A stretch of DNA of 64,000 nucleotides from Campylorhamphus procurvoides (lineage: Eukaryota > Chordata > Aves > Passeriformes > Dendrocolaptidae). Of this stretch, positions 12,140 through 25,900 are shown in pieces; positions within the stretch are counted from its first letter, which is position 1, and each line of letters opens with the position of its first letter. The notes beneath the pieces were generated by a model that was given only the letters and a program-made list of their open reading frames with translations, made no database searches and was not told the origin of the DNA. The position numbers and the translations under genes are program-made. The stretch lies in contig WBMV01003351.1 in NCBI GenBank assembly GCA_013396655.1, forward strand, positions 186,001-250,000, in the 5' to 3' direction.

Positions 12140-13118
12140 CTTGTTCATTTCTTGAGCCTGATTTCCTAACTTGTGAAGATGGAGTTAAGTACTGGTAGGG
12201 CTGAGAGATCCTAGGATAACAGCAGAGAACCAGAGAAAATCCAGAAGTAGTCTGTATCAGCCCAATAATTAGAGTATGTGACAGCAGCTGGCATATTCAG
12301 ATGCACTTCTATGATGTTTAGGATAGGACTTGATTTGCTATGTTGTATTTAGAGGAGGGTGTGTGTTCTACAGGGATTCAGGGCCACTTCTTCTTAGTTT
12401 GGTAGCAGAAGGTGGATTGAGAGCATGTTCCCTCTGAACTCTCTGTATAGGAAAGCAAGGCATACCAAATGAGATGGAAGGAATCTCCCTTTAGATCTTT
12501 CAAAAAATTTACCCCACTTTTCTTATGGTACTAGAAATGGATGCATTTAGAGAAATTAATTTACAAGGATTTAATGCTGGAACCGGAATTTACTGTATTT
12601 AAATCCGTATCAATTTCTTGTGATGAATTGATATTTATAAGAAACTCTTCCTCCTGAATAATTTCCAAATTTTTTTCCACATTTTAAAAGGAACTAATAA
12701 ATAATTGTTGTGAAGTCTAAGAGACAACAGGCTTTTTGGAAGCGCACACAAGTATCACATCTAAACTGAAATAGAGACTCCACATCTCCACTCACTCATT
12801 GTAATATAATACATGAAATTAAGAAAAACCCTTAAATGACTGAAAAAAATCATAGGACAACTCTGTAGGCTGGAATATTCTGCAATTAATAACCAAACTT
12901 GGAACAGGACTAAACATTGGTGATGGCACTTCTGCAAATGTAATTTCCACTAATACCCAGGTTGTCAATATAACCATAATCCAAAAGAAAAATCCTCTTC
13001 ATGTCTGACATTGCCTTCTTGCATAGGCTTAGCTGGTACTGTATATTTTCTTATGAGCAAAGGGTTATGATTTTTCTTGTATTCCAATACAAGTTCAAAT
13101 TAAATTCAGTTCTAATTC
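12140..13118. other. Noncoding A/T-rich DNA, nothing recognised
   Basis: No gene, mobile element or notable repeat was seen in this stretch. Confidence 0.55.
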
Positions 13119-13168
13119 TTTTGTAGGAACTGGAGTGTATTTTGTAGGAACTGGAGTGTTTGTAGGAA
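13119..13168 (+). repeat. 21-bp tandem duplication with partial third copy
   Basis: The unit ttttgtaggaactggagtgt starts at 13119 and again at 13140, a period of 21 bp. A truncated third copy (tttgtaggaa) follows from 13159. The two full copies are identical over at least 20 bases, so the duplication is probably fairly recent. No coding potential is seen. Confidence 0.85.
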
Positions 13169-13226
13169 ATGTGTTAAAAGGTACTCAAACCCATTAAAGA
13201 CTTAAGGTCTACTGACTTTTGATGGC

Positions 13227-13604
13227 TGTGTCTGAGTTTCAGGTGGGTGATGCTCCCCTTAATGTCCTCCCCCATGCGGTCCCTGAGATGACCCAGAAAG
13301 AGACACACAGACACCACCAGTGAGGAAGCAGAGAGAGCATTTATTCCCATGGTCAGGGGTATTTAAAGGCTTTAGGGGATTCTAGTTACTACCAATAGGA
13401 ATCGAGGGATAACAACCAATGGAGAAAGGGTTAACTAAGGGCCAGTAGGGGGTCTTCACATAGTCCTGCAAGAATGAATTCCTGCATACTAGGCTAGGGA
13501 GATAAGAGTTTTCTCAGGGGGTTTTGGGAAGAAGAACAGTGACTCAGGGGAAAAAGACAAGGAATCCATTTTACAATACAGTAAAAGCCTCAGTTTTTAA
13601 GGCA
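13227..13604 (-). mobile_element. Solo LTR of an avian endogenous retrovirus, class II-like
   Basis: On the - strand the element runs TG...CA with U3 at the right and U5 at the left. A TATA-type box (ctttaaata, 13368-13360) is followed closely by the polyadenylation signal aataaa (13345-13340). This tight spacing, with the signal between the TATA box and the expected cap site, is known from alpharetrovirus-type avian LTRs. About 110 bp of U5-like sequence follows. No primer-binding site, internal region or partner LTR is seen beside it, so it reads as a solo LTR. Flanks: atggc occurs at 13222-13226 and 13607-13611. With TG...CA edges the candidate target duplication is 7 bp with one mismatch (tgatggc versus ttatggc), which is long for this group, so the right edge may be off by about 2 bases. 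Confidence 0.75.
13340..13368 (-). promoter_or_regulatory. LTR core promoter and polyadenylation signal
   Basis: On the - strand a TATA-like ctttaaata (13368-13360) precedes aataaa (13345-13340) by about 14 bases. This is the transcription core of the LTR. If still active it would fire leftward. Whether it works cannot be judged from sequence. Confidence 0.6.
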
Positions 13605-13611
13605 TTATGGC

Positions 13612-15611
13612 TGGTTTCTTCATTTTCTTCACAGGCCCATTTCTTGCATGATTTACTCCACTTCTGATACAGTAGGTCCACTGCCAGACAAGTGGGTGCG
13701 CTTAGTGGTGTGAACTGCTACCTTGCCTCCTAGATTTTCTGGTCTTGGATTACTGCTTGATTCTTCTTCAAGGAAATAGAGTGGTTTGGAGCGGAGACAG
13801 AGGGCTTGGAACTATCATTTGTTACCAGATCTCAGTGCAATGCAGAAATGAGATATATCTATCATGCACATTCAGAAAACATATATTCATGGTGTTCTTA
13901 TTTATGTTTCTGTGTGAGTATGTTATTAGTCCTAAACCCCTCTATTTTCTGATATTAGTTCAAACTTTAGGGTGAAGTGGAAGCTGCAATTCTGAGTTTC
14001 ATCCAGGGTGATGAGAGCAGAAGAAAATGTGATACAACTTTTTTGCCATTGTTCACTCTCAGCTATTAACTGATCGGCTCAGAACCATGTCCTTGCACAA
14101 AAGCACTGGTACTGACAACAAGCTATTACCTCTCAGCACCTTGGGCACAAGGGGAAGGAGAGAAAAATATAGAAAAGCATTTTCAGCAGACTAGGAGATA
14201 AAAGGCAATCAGGATGGCTGCATGCATACAGATTTTCACTGGAAATCCTCAGTGTCTCACTTGAGTTTTGTAGGACATGCATAAAGATGAAGAAACTCTC
14301 CTGATAAAAAGGCTGAAAATGGTATATATGGCATTTTTGTAGTAAATAATTGAAAGATATCACTTGGAGAAAAGCATTTAATTGAGGCTTCACGTTATGA
14401 TTTCTCTGATGGCAAATCTGTCTCAGGAAGGCTGTAGTCCCTTCTGTTTGCAGCAGCTTTCATTTCTTCTGCCTCTCATAAATCACTGTCTCCTTTGTTA
14501 TGCCAGTGTAGCTGTTTATATGGTTTTTTTCTCTGAAAAGTATGAGTCATATTATCTAGAGCTCATACCCTCTTCTGTTTTTAATCCTGATTCCTTTTTC
14601 ACTAAGCTGGTTTAAAGGTTGACAATGAATTGAATCCCATGATGAAGGATCAGGTTTGCTTGTTACTGTTCAGCCTGACCAAACCTGCTGTTGAACTAGT
14701 GAATTTGCTGCTTTGTCTCTGCCTTAGAGCTTGTGACATCCAAAAGACTGGTTCTGGAAGCTAAATCAGCAAGAAAAACAACACTCCAAACGAAGAGCTC
14801 AAAGCACATTGGTTGGGAAACAAATCCCTGTTGGTTGGGATCCTTGTCTGACTCCTGGCAGGGTCAGCACAACTGTGAGGGTAGAGGTGGGGGTCAGCAG
14901 GTGGACTGAGAGAAGAGCTGGGTGTTCTTGTGCTTAGCCAGCTCAGCTATGAAGGGAAGCAGCTCCCATAGGAAGTAGTCATGCATGGCAGGCTGGTGGG
15001 AATTACCTCAAGATGAATAAGCCAAGGAGTGGATAGACACGAAGTTTACTGCTGGAAAAGAGCACTGCGAGGCCACCTTTGGTGTAAACTTCAAGTGGAA
15101 TGGTGCCATGGGAATCGCATTCCACTCACAAGTTTCTATTAGGTTAAGGTGTCCCCTGGCTGCTTTCTTTATGTGCAGCACCTGAAAGGTCCTGATTCAG
15201 GAAGACATTTCTTCATTAAATATTTATTTATGTCTTTATTTGAAAGAAACTTTTTCCTCTTTCATCATATCAAAAGCTGTATTAACAGGAATCCATATTA
15301 TATTCTCCCTAGGAGCCTGACTTTGCTGCCATAATTTACACAAATAATTTTAACTTATTTAACAAGTCCCACTGGGAATATCTTCTTAGGAACAACATGG
15401 GCAGATAAGTAGCACATTCAGGGATTGAGTTCTAAATTTGCTGCTAAACTATCCTTTTTTGGGCGCTTTCCTTCTTGTAAGATCATGTTGCACACTTTCC
15501 TGTCATGTATTCCTTAGTAAAAATCTCTGATTGACTTGACTTTCCTGGTTTACTTCAACAGTAAATATTTTTGTGTTAAAATTATTACAAGTTGTTGTGA
15601 ATGTTATCAAA
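13612..15611. other. Noncoding DNA, nothing recognised
   Basis: Mixed-composition DNA, with a slightly G+C-richer patch at about 14800-15000. No exon, RNA gene or mobile element was recognised. Short open frames of up to 86 codons (for example - 14133-14393) have no identifiable motif. Confidence 0.55.
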
Positions 15612-15755
15612 TTTCTCTTCTTTCTTCTTCTTTCTTCTTTTCTTCTTCTTTCTTCTTTTCTTCTTCTTTCTTCTTTTCTTCTTCTCTCTTCTTTTCTTCT
15701 TCTCTCTTCTTTTCTTTTTTCCTTCTTTTTTCTTTCTTTTTTCTTTTTTTTCCTT
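15612..15755 (+). repeat. 144-nt pure pyrimidine tract with an 18-bp minisatellite core
   Basis: Every base from 15612 to 15755 on the + strand is T or C. The core is five exact-period 18-bp units (15625-15642, 15643-15660, 15661-15678, 15679-15696, 15697-15714). The first three read ttcttctttcttcttttc. The last two share one T-to-C change (ttcttctctcttcttttc), showing the array grew after that change. Such long polypurine/polypyrimidine tracts can form triplex (H-DNA) structures. Ser/Phe-rich and Lys/Arg-rich open frames across it are artefacts of the repeat. Confidence 0.95.
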
Positions 15756-18700
15756 GCCTTTCCCCATTTTTTTCTTTTTCTTACTGTGGAAAAGAAAAAA
15801 TAAATGATTTATAAAAACACGGTTAATGATGTGCATATGGCTGACTTTGTTATCTGACATATGAGGTAGAGGCAGTATCTGTTTTAAGCAGATGGAAGAG
15901 ATAAAAAGAGGTGCAGTTATTTAGATGCTGTCTGTTGTAAAGGAGTAGGGTTAGTTGGAACCCAAGTAGTTTTACTTTCATTGGTTTTACCCTGGAAAAG
16001 TTTAAGATGCTTGGATTAGCACTGCCTAGCTAACTGACTAATCTTGTTGTGTTACTGTCAAGAGTATTTATTCTTAATATTGTAAAATAAAGATATTTAT
16101 TTGAGTTTTACGATTTTGGAATGCACATTGCTAAACAGAGCCTTTTTCTGAAGAATACTGCATCAATTAAATTGTCTTTTCCAGGGAAATAGGGAATCTG
16201 CTCAGTTACTGTTTCCATATTCCCACTAATTAAAAGTGGGCTCAGTTTGTCTTTCTGCAACTGTGATCAACTGAACTCTGTCTCCCAGGTGTTGCCAACA
16301 ATCTTAGAAAACCAGCATTATTAATATGTATATATCAGTTAGTTTTCTTTCTTAATATGTTGATGGGTATGGAGTAAAAAATACTTCATGCTGCCTTCCA
16401 GGTCTTCTTCCTGTTGTACCAGCACTTGGGAATAAAAGGAGTTCTGTTGCCCAGTGGTTGGGCTGTCATTAACTCTCTCACTTCTTGTAAGCAGTGTCTG
16501 GTATGAAGTGTGGAAGGCATTTTTTCCAAAATGTGTATAATTTTTGTGGCTTTGAGTGAAGTTACGTAAAAAGAGAGTAATTCTCAAAAGAAGTCAAGTG
16601 TCTTTTTTGTATTTTTATGACCCATGTAATTTTGAAAATATCTTAGATTTGTTGACTCTTGGTGAATCATCTCACAATGGAACTTAAACGGAGTGGGTTT
16701 CTAATGGAGCTATTCATTCAGCATAGAAACAAATGTACAAACTAACTTATCTTCTCTCCTGTATATAACACACATTTAAACCAGAAATGTCATCCAAATT
16801 GCACTCCTTGATTTTTGTATGCAAAAGAACTTGACTTATTACACTGCATCAAAAATTATATTTTCTAGATTTGATTTTGCTGTACTCAGGAACCCCATTT
16901 TGTTTTGAGAGAATAATGTAAAGGAGAGATGGCTTTGTCATAAAGATAATTATTTCATGTCAAACCCCAAACTGAACGGTTTAAATTTTCTGATTTTGCA
17001 ATGCGATTCTTTTCACTTCTGAGCTACCCAGTTTTTCTGAATATCCCTTTTACTTTATATTTACAAATCAAATAAGGATTTCAGCTTAAGCCTCATATAC
17101 TGTAGTTTTCCTTTCCATTCTATCAGAGGTGTTACTTTTATTTATTTTTAGAATGCATAAAAGCATTTTGCCAATCTCTTAAAAATCCTTTAAGATGCAG
17201 CTAATCTAGGTAAACTGACATTTAATTAATTTCTTTATTTACATTCTGACCTTAACTGTAGTGCTTAAAATCACCCTACAAAGAAAAAACTATTGAATAT
17301 ATTTAACTACAAAGTAATAGAGTAAATATAAAGCCTCATCGACGGGATAACAAATTTATTTATTTATTTGGATAAATAACAAATGAGTAAAGAGATTTCT
17401 GCTGTTGTGGAACTGAATGAGAACAGAGAAGAGGAATGTATGAAATGACTAAAAACCTAAGAACTCTCCCTGAAGGGGGTTCACATCCTAGCTGATGGAA
17501 GATGCAAATATATGTTGTGCCTAAAATGACTCATTATGAGTCTACTAGTCTTAAAATCCTAAAAGCTTCATTATATTTTTTCCCCTGAAGTTTAGGCACT
17601 TTTTTTGAGGAATTTTCAAAAATAATGATACCAGAAAAGATTTGTGCTTTCCTAGAAATGAACCTTTCTGTAAAAATTATATACATGAGAGACTTATGTG
17701 TGAGAGCTGCTATTGTATTCCTAATATTCCTATGTTTCTTTACTCTGGGAAGCAATAGGGGTTTTTTTGTTTTGTTTTGGTGGAGACTTCTTTTGCGGGA
17801 CTGGGATGCTGCTATTCCTAAACAGCTTATTTTTGTGGGCATTTTCTTTCCACAAGTCATCATGGGGTACTTGAAAATAAAGCCAAGAGCATGGAATATA
17901 AATAATAGTCATGCAATACACTGAAAAATTATTTTTTTCTTCTTTACTGGGTCATTAACAGATGGCCAGCACCAGATGCTTTTTTTATTAATTTGTTAAT
18001 TAAATTATATACTTATTGTATCCCCCTTTTTTTTTTTTTCAATGCCCACCTCTTAAATGTTATTCACAATACTACTCTTGACTTTGGTCCGCAGAGCATA
18101 TACAGGTATATTCTTCCTGACTAGAGCATTGTGTGGTAAACAGCACCAGAAAGGGTATTCTAACAAGCAAATAACTTAGGTTAGCAAATCACCATGATCC
18201 CCAAGGTATTTGTTGCTCTATGAATTATGAATACGCATGCAGTACCATATAGGGATGTATGTAATGCTTGTTCATTCTCTAAGATGTCCTGGCTGAAACC
18301 CTCTGCATACACTTGTCTTTTTCATCTGCTGTGCTGAGTGCCTGCAGGCACAGTAGTGCTCTGCTGTTTCTGTGCCATGGGCAGCCACCAGTGACCCTCT
18401 GCAGCCTCTCTGCAGTGCTTCCAGCCTACAGACACAGCTGCAGTTGGACTGTTTCAGGCAGACACCATTTCAGGCAGACACTGGGGGGAAAAGATTTTAT
18501 TTGCCCAGGTACCCAATCGTCCTGTGGACCTCATCTCCTAGGGTTCAGGAAAGATTCTTTGGTAAGCAAATGGCTGTAATAACCTTATGGGACATCAAGC
18601 ATTTGATGTCCCCCACCATACTTGTGCTTTTACCATCTGGAAAACAAGAGTCCATTTGAGATTTATCATGCTGCTCATTATCAAGAAATAGAAATCTGCA

Positions 18701-21700
18701 GCGGTCTGTGGCATTCTCATAGCTTCAAAATCTACAGATGGCTGACTTTTGAAATGATTTCTGGATAGGTTCACATGCTTTGGGTAACAATGTAGTTTCA
18801 CTGAAGTTTAAAACCCCCTTTTATAGTGCAATGTCAACTAAAATATTCAGAGCCTGCCAAGTTTTTTCCTGGTCTGTATATACAAGATGGATTATTGCTC
18901 CTAGACCTATAAAAGCTGTATGTTAAAATATGAATTCTATCAATTTACTCTAGAATTTAATGCATTATTAGTGATTTTTATTGATCCCATAGAAACGGAA
19001 AATCTCTGAAGTGAGCTCTATGGACCTTGCTGGATAGTTGCCACTGCTCCTCATCCCATAGTTGCTCTGTCTAAGGGTGAGAGTGCTCTGAATATGTTAG
19101 ATGTTTCCTGGGATGAATCAGTGTGATTTCTAAGCTGAGTTGCATCATTTGTATTACAGTAGCTGGGAAATTTTGAAGATCTTGGGTAGTGAATCCCTGA
19201 GACTCTTGGGATTGGTGAATTGAAAGACTCTCAAGATCACCATATGCTATTTCTTTATGTCTTTGGTTGCTTGGCTGTTATAGGGAGTTTACCCTTGGGC
19301 AAGTAAGATAGATCTGCCCAGACAACTTTCTGTCACAAGCAACAAAGCCCATTGTATCCCCATGAGCATTAGAAATAACTGATGATGAAGTTTGACCTAC
19401 ATCACCTGTTCAGCTTGTGAACTGCCTACACTTGTGTTTTGGAGCTTCACAAACCAGATTGGGTTGTCCTTTGGCATAAGATGGAGTGTAATAAAAAGAA
19501 GAAATAGGTTGGTGTTTTTTGTTTTGTTTGTTTTGGTTCTTTTTTTTAATCATGTAAATATGAATAATAGAGAAACCCCTGGTTCCCCAGTTTGTGAAAC
19601 ATTGTGTAATCTGCAGCAAAGGTATTAAGTGCATAAGTATGTATCTGATACACAGATATGAATAAGATAATATTGTGCATTTAAAGATTAGCAGCTTCTG
19701 CTTTCATTTGTCAAACCATTCTGTCATTGAAGGAACTGGCTTCAAGTGTGCTGTGGGCACTTTTTTTCATTTTTATGGATTATGGTCTCCTGATTGTGAT
19801 TTTTTAAATGAGCTGTCAGAGTACCCTCAGGCATTAGATGGTTTCTGTTGCTGGTTAGGTAAATGAAAATATTCATCTAATGACTCTTTTCTAATTTCAG
19901 GTAAAAGACAATTGGGTATGTCAATGATGATATTACTAAGAGTAAGAAACCCTGTGACAGAATCCTCTCGAATTTTTGTTGTTACCTGTCAGCAATTTAC
20001 AACTGGCACTATCTGCTGACAGATGTAGTGACTCATTAGTGAAATTGTTTGAAGAAAAAAATTCAGGAATTTTGCAGCTGTCATATGAACATAAACTTAA
20101 ACTATATTTTTGATCCTCTTAATGACATTGGGAAGACAAATTTCTTAGGGATCATGCTATACTTTTCCAGTTTTTCTTTCATGATTTGACTGCTATAAAA
20201 GTGGAAAATTTGAAACAGTGTAATTTCTGAAGCTTTTTGAAAACATGTGTTATTAAAAAATAAAGTTGCAGTTATTACTTTTAGGAAATAACAAAGGTTA
20301 GAAAAATATACACTTCCTTAAGTGCCTCCAAGGGAGATATTTAATTTCTTGCTTATTTGTCACTATGAAAATGTCAGGGGAAAAATTTCATGGATATATA
20401 AATGAGGAGGTGTTTTCTATCCCTATATGAAAGCTGAGGTAGAGATAGAATGAGGTTCTTGGTAATAAGGGCACAACAATTTTTACTCCTTATCTTGGAC
20501 AATTTGAAACTGCTGCAGGTCTCAGCTAGTTCAGAGAACACTCTCGACTCAACAGCAGAGAACTAACCTTGTAGTTTTGTATATTATACTACAGCTGTAT
20601 TCAACACATCTTGTCATTAACTGAAAGAAAGAATATGGCTTGTACTCTAGGAGAGGAATCAGTTGTTTGTTTTTTAAACAATGTCTACTTTCTCTCAACA
20701 CAATGAGTATAGCTTCATCTTCAAATGTGATTTGATATATTTGAGAGGATCATGTAATTGCTTTCATCTTTTATACATATTTTTGATACTGAGTATGAAA
20801 GTTTGTTTGTGAATTAAGTAGACATGGATTAGTAAGGACCGTTTATGATTTTGGTCCCTCTTCAAGAACTTAAAAAGTCCATGGGAGTACAAAAACCGTG
20901 ACAGATTGCCTGAAAGTTTGCAGTAAACATTGGTTTGAAAAGCTTGTAACAACCTCCATCTGTTCACTGCACACTTGAAAAGGCTCACAGAGCCTATGCA
21001 GTAATACAAAGATTCCTGTGAGGGCAGATCTTTTCTTGGGAGGAATGTTTAATTTCACTGGTAATGTTTAGGGACAAGAAACTTCCTAAATACTTCTTAA
21101 AAGGCTTTTTTGTTTAGTTTTTCAGTGAAGACAGTCATTCAAGTGGTTTTCATTCCAGTATTTATTTTTATAGTGATATGCATTGTAACTTGCTTCTCCT
21201 CAAGAGGTCTGCAACAGGTAAATGAGGAATCCTCAAGCATTAAGTTCATCAGCTTTTTTTGAGCTAGTTTTTGACAGAAGTGATTCTCAAAACACTGTGA
21301 ATACACAGCTTCATGATGCTAATTCTCATGATGCTGTGAATACATGCATACCAGACTTCAGTCTCAGTGTTCCATACAGGGAAGTGCTTGCAAATTTAGC
21401 TCCTGTGAATATTAGGACCTTATGTACTAAATTGAAATAGTAGCTAGCACAAATAAAAAGGATTTTCAAACACTTGACTAGGATCTACTTTATATTTAAT
21501 GAGAATTTCTATTGATCTGATTAGTTATTTTTAACCTGGATGGTGTCTGCCTTGTACAAGTTCTCCTTTCTTGTGTTTAGTAGTAAGTTCTTAGAAGGAT
21601 TGACCTTACAAAACTTGTTTTGTGACTCATCTATTTCATTTATTGGGTAAACAACAAAAAAAAAGAGAATGATGTCATGGTTCTTTGTAAAGTTGTTTGC

Positions 21701-22999
21701 TGTTATAACTACTTTTGCAAAGTTTTCTGTGGAATATATTGAGACACAGATTCACATAAACAATTTAGGAATAATTTTAAATCAATTACAATTCTTTTTA
21801 TAATGAAAGGAATGCTAGAGACACTAGAAATTACCTCTATGCTAGGATTACAGTTTCATATTTTGTCACATCAAAGAACGCAGATAGCATTTATTGTAAC
21901 AACACAACAGGTAGTTTTCTGATAATTGGCTTTTCTGAGAGCCAAAAGACCTTCTCTTTGACATAAAAAAAATAAATTCTTGTTTTCTATTATCCTTCAC
22001 ATGCTCTCCTGCAATAAAAATGCCTGGCTTTCAGCAGGGAGGAATTTTGGTTGGTGCTGAAATGCTATTCAGTTTACAAATGATAAACTGTGGACCATGT
22101 AACAGCAGTTTGATTTTAGTATGACAATAACTATATTCTGTCATTTCACAGAAGGCAAAACTCTAAAAAAAAATTAAAAACTACAACATCTACATGAGAG
22201 TTTTTTCCATTCTTTTTCACAGTACGTGTACCCACCTAATGGTGAGGGGTTGGTATATAGGGGGATTGTGAGATGAGGCACAGATGGAATAGAGTCAGTA
22301 CTTGTTTACCCTATCATGTGTTACAGGATATACCCATCATCCCCTGATGACTAAGCCCCTGCCATGAGTTTTGGGCCCTCTCTGACTTGTAAAATATCAA
22401 TCCTGGAACTGCACTCAACTGTACTACTAAGAAGATGTTGTTCAGTTTCAGGCACAATTTCTAAATTATCTATTCAATTGCTTAGATGGCTTCTGTTATC
22501 ATTTTAGGTATATAGATCTGTGTTTAAATGTGAACAAAACATGGTGGGCTCTCTGTATGGTTCTTGGAGAGAAGTAGTTCAAACAAACCACTCTGAGGAG
22601 GGGTCTTAGATGACTGATTCAGAATGAGATGGATTTCCTTTGTTACCAAATGAGATATCTGTTGATTCACTGTCTTTAGAAAGAGTTGAAGTGACGGGGT
22701 TGGATTTAGCTTTATAATGAATCTCACCTGAAGTTACTCTGGATAGACAGTTTCATTAATGTGTACTGCAGAAAAAGTATTGCCATTTCTGGAAAATTAA
22801 TTTGTAATTTTTTAGCTATTAAGCAGTTAAATATATGGAAACACCAGTTTTACTGTTTCTTTGCATGTATCATTAGCACTTTTTAATGAAGAATGGATTG
22901 AATAATGATTTTCTGATGTAGGTGCTAAGGATTAATTTTAAGAATTCCTTTATCTCCTGAAGCTCCTATCATGTCACATTTTAAAAATAAAATTGTTCC
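15756..22999. other. Noncoding A/T-rich DNA with scattered simple repeats
   Basis: No gene or mobile element was recognised. Simple structure seen: a TTTA tetranucleotide stretch (17355-17369), G/T-only tracts on the + strand at 17758-17783 and 19507-19538, and a 13-T run (18027-18039). A 16-bp tandem duplication, tttcaggcagacacca, sits at 18452-18467 and 18468-18483 with the last bases diverged. About 18290-18560 is more G+C-rich than its surroundings and carries overlapping open frames of 88 and 95 codons that match nothing I know. Confidence 0.55.
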
Positions 23000-25900
23000 A
23001 AAGAGAAATTCTGCTTGTTCAATAGGGCAATAGGTAACCTCTTCTTGGAGAGGTAGCTGAAATAGCGTTTGAGTGGTGTATAATTCCAGCAAAGGCAGAT
23101 GAGTTGCTGCTTCAAAATATTGTGCTCACCTTACCACATCTTGTCTTTTAGCCTTTATCTGCATTCTAGTGATGCTTCCTTAAGCTTATCCAAAAATTTC
23201 TGCAAAGTGGCTTTGTGGCAGCTGTTTGACAGAAAGAGGAAAGATTTCCCTTTCATGTAGAATGAATCAGGTTGTTGCTGTCTCAGAAATTTAGACCAAA
23301 GTTTCATTCTGAACGGTAGCAGTAAGATTATCATCTCCTGGTTTTAGATTTTTAAAATTATGAAAGATAAAAAGAAATTGTTGTAACAATTTAAGACATT
23401 TCTTTGGGATGGCTTTTACAAACATCTTCCTTAAATGAGACATGAATTACTAATTCTATGATTTTGTATCAGAAAAGATTAGCTGATTTTTTTGAGATGC
23501 TGCTTTGTCTTATGAGTTTATTACAACTCAGTTTCTACTGGCATTAATTTAGGCTGTTAAACCAGCCATAACGTAGTGTTTTTATCATGGCTACTTGAGT
23601 TCCTTGATTATTTATTATATAAAACTCCTGAAGTTCTAGCTGTGTTATTTTGACTCCCTAAACACTTCTGAGATAGCCCAATGGCCTGTAGGGTGGGGCA
23701 TTTTCATTGGTTTTCATTAAACCTTTGGCAGGTAAAGAAGGATCATAGGCACAGATCCTGGAGGGGTCTCCTAGTGGAAGCCAGGTTTGTCCCGTTTCTG
23801 TTTTCCTCTCTAGTAACCTTGCCGGAAGTAGCTGTAAAACAAAATATGGGTGACACTGGAATTTAGTAAGGCAATTAGATGTAGTAAGTTAAGCTTAAGT
23901 CTTTGTGGGCACTGAGGAATGTAAAGGGATTGAAAAAATGGCATAAGTATGTAAACTCCAGAAGCAGGGAAGGAAAGTGGTAGTGTATTGTTTTGCTAAA
24001 ATAGGTGGATGTATAATGTGCACACGGTATCCTTTAACACAACTTTTCTTAGTATTTTCTCTTTATTTGTGATCTCATAGTTCCCTTTCAAAAACCAAAA
24101 TTCTTGTAACATGCATGTTAAGAAATGGGTGAAATCATTAAGAGTATGTAGAGGAGACACTGGTTAAAATTAATTCATAATGTTGTAGAGATCCTTAGGT
24201 GTTGAAAAATATGAAGTTAGGATCCATTTGTATACAAAAACCATCAGAAATACTGAATGGGAAACATTAGTCCCTTGCTACAGTCCACATCTTTACAGAT
24301 GATCCATAACCTTTATGGCACAACAGCACACAATGTAAGACAAATATTTGTCAATGAGAATGAAAGATTGCAGAAGTCAATGAAGTATTTTAGCTCAGCT
24401 TTGATTTTTTTTCCATTAGTGACAAAAACTATTCCAGACAAGCAGTTCTTGAAAGATATTTGATATTGCTGCAACACCAGCCATACACTAATGTAATGCT
24501 CTGTAACAACTCAAGCTTTATTTTCCTACAGATGATTGCCTAGAATGGTTTATTTAAACTTGAAACCTGAAGAGACTTCTGACTCCATAGACATTATTGA
24601 CATCTTTGTGCCCTACATGCACCGTGTAGTCAGAGATTGCTAAGATTATTAAGCACCTAATTCATCCCCTGGGGTAGAGTGATTAATTTGCCTTCTAAAA
24701 TGTGCTAACCCAGAATCTTAAAATATACATTCATCCATTTATGTTTTCCTACTGGCCACATGTGTTGAATTTTTGCTCTGTATAAAATTAAGTTCCTCTG
24801 ACTTCATTGTTTTGAGTGACTAAAACTATTCTTAGCTCTTTTTTCACCCAGCATTACATGTGTCTCCTTTTTTGCCCATCACTACTGATAAAATAAAAGA
24901 AAGAAAAAAAGAGGAAAACAAAACAAAGCCATTGGTGTCTTCTTGAGTAAAACAGGGGTGTTTTTGCCTAGATTGAGACTGCTGCAAGCAGCCTATTTTG
25001 ATTATTTGAAATATGAAATTGATCAATAAAAATGCAAAATATGGGACCCTTGTTAATCGAAATTTAAAATACCAGTGTATTCTACCTCCCATATTTTATA
25101 GATATTCAACACATTGCCAAAAGTGTAATGGATCCATATTTTCATATATAGAACAGATGTCATTTTACTTTTTATTACAGGAGATGCTTATTTTGGACCT
25201 TTGGGTTTTTTGTTGTTGTTTTTTTTTCTTTTTTAATTCTCGAAGTTCCATCCTCCAAAATCACTTAAGCCTTTACCCAAGAGAGTGTTTTCCTGTGAAT
25301 AAAATTGCAGTTTTAATTTTTTTTAAATTTGTATAGGCATTTCTATATTATTTAAAATCCCAATAAGAGTTGACTCATTCAGTTAAATACAACTGCATTT
25401 CCATTATTTTTCCCTTGGTCCAAAAAAATTATGGAAGTGTTCTATTACTATCCAATCACTTCTTAAACAGTTTGACTTATGTTTTTTTTTCCCCCCAGTG
25501 GATTTTTATTATTTTTTAACCTCTGAACTGATGAAGATGGAGAAAAAGTAAATAGCATGCCGCAAAATTTACATGAAATTCAGACTCAGAAATCTGTTCT
25601 CAAGAGCACTTGACCAAAATCAGTAATTACTTATATCATGTATATATTGAAAAGAAAGAAGAAGGGGATCCAGCTAATTACTGTTAAAGAAGTCCAGACA
25701 ATTCCCATAAATCTGAATGTCATAACACTGCAATAGAGATAGCAGACAGGACTTTGAAATCTATTTCTTTACTGGTATTACTAGGACAGAATTTCCAAAT
25801 AGGCGGTAATGCTTCCTACCACAGTACTGTCACCATGAAAAATAAGAACTGATCATGATTTAACTCAACCAAGTCACTCAGAATAGAGAGTGAACAGCTG

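Noticed and set aside
15536..15860. Ser/Phe-rich (+) and Lys/Arg-rich (-) open frames
   Set aside because: They are translations of the 18-bp pyrimidine minisatellite; stops are rare there because of the repeat.
18313..18659. Two overlapping + frames of 88 and 95 codons in a G+C-richer patch
   Set aside because: They overlap in different frames, match no known family, and include a short tandem duplication; treated as noncoding.
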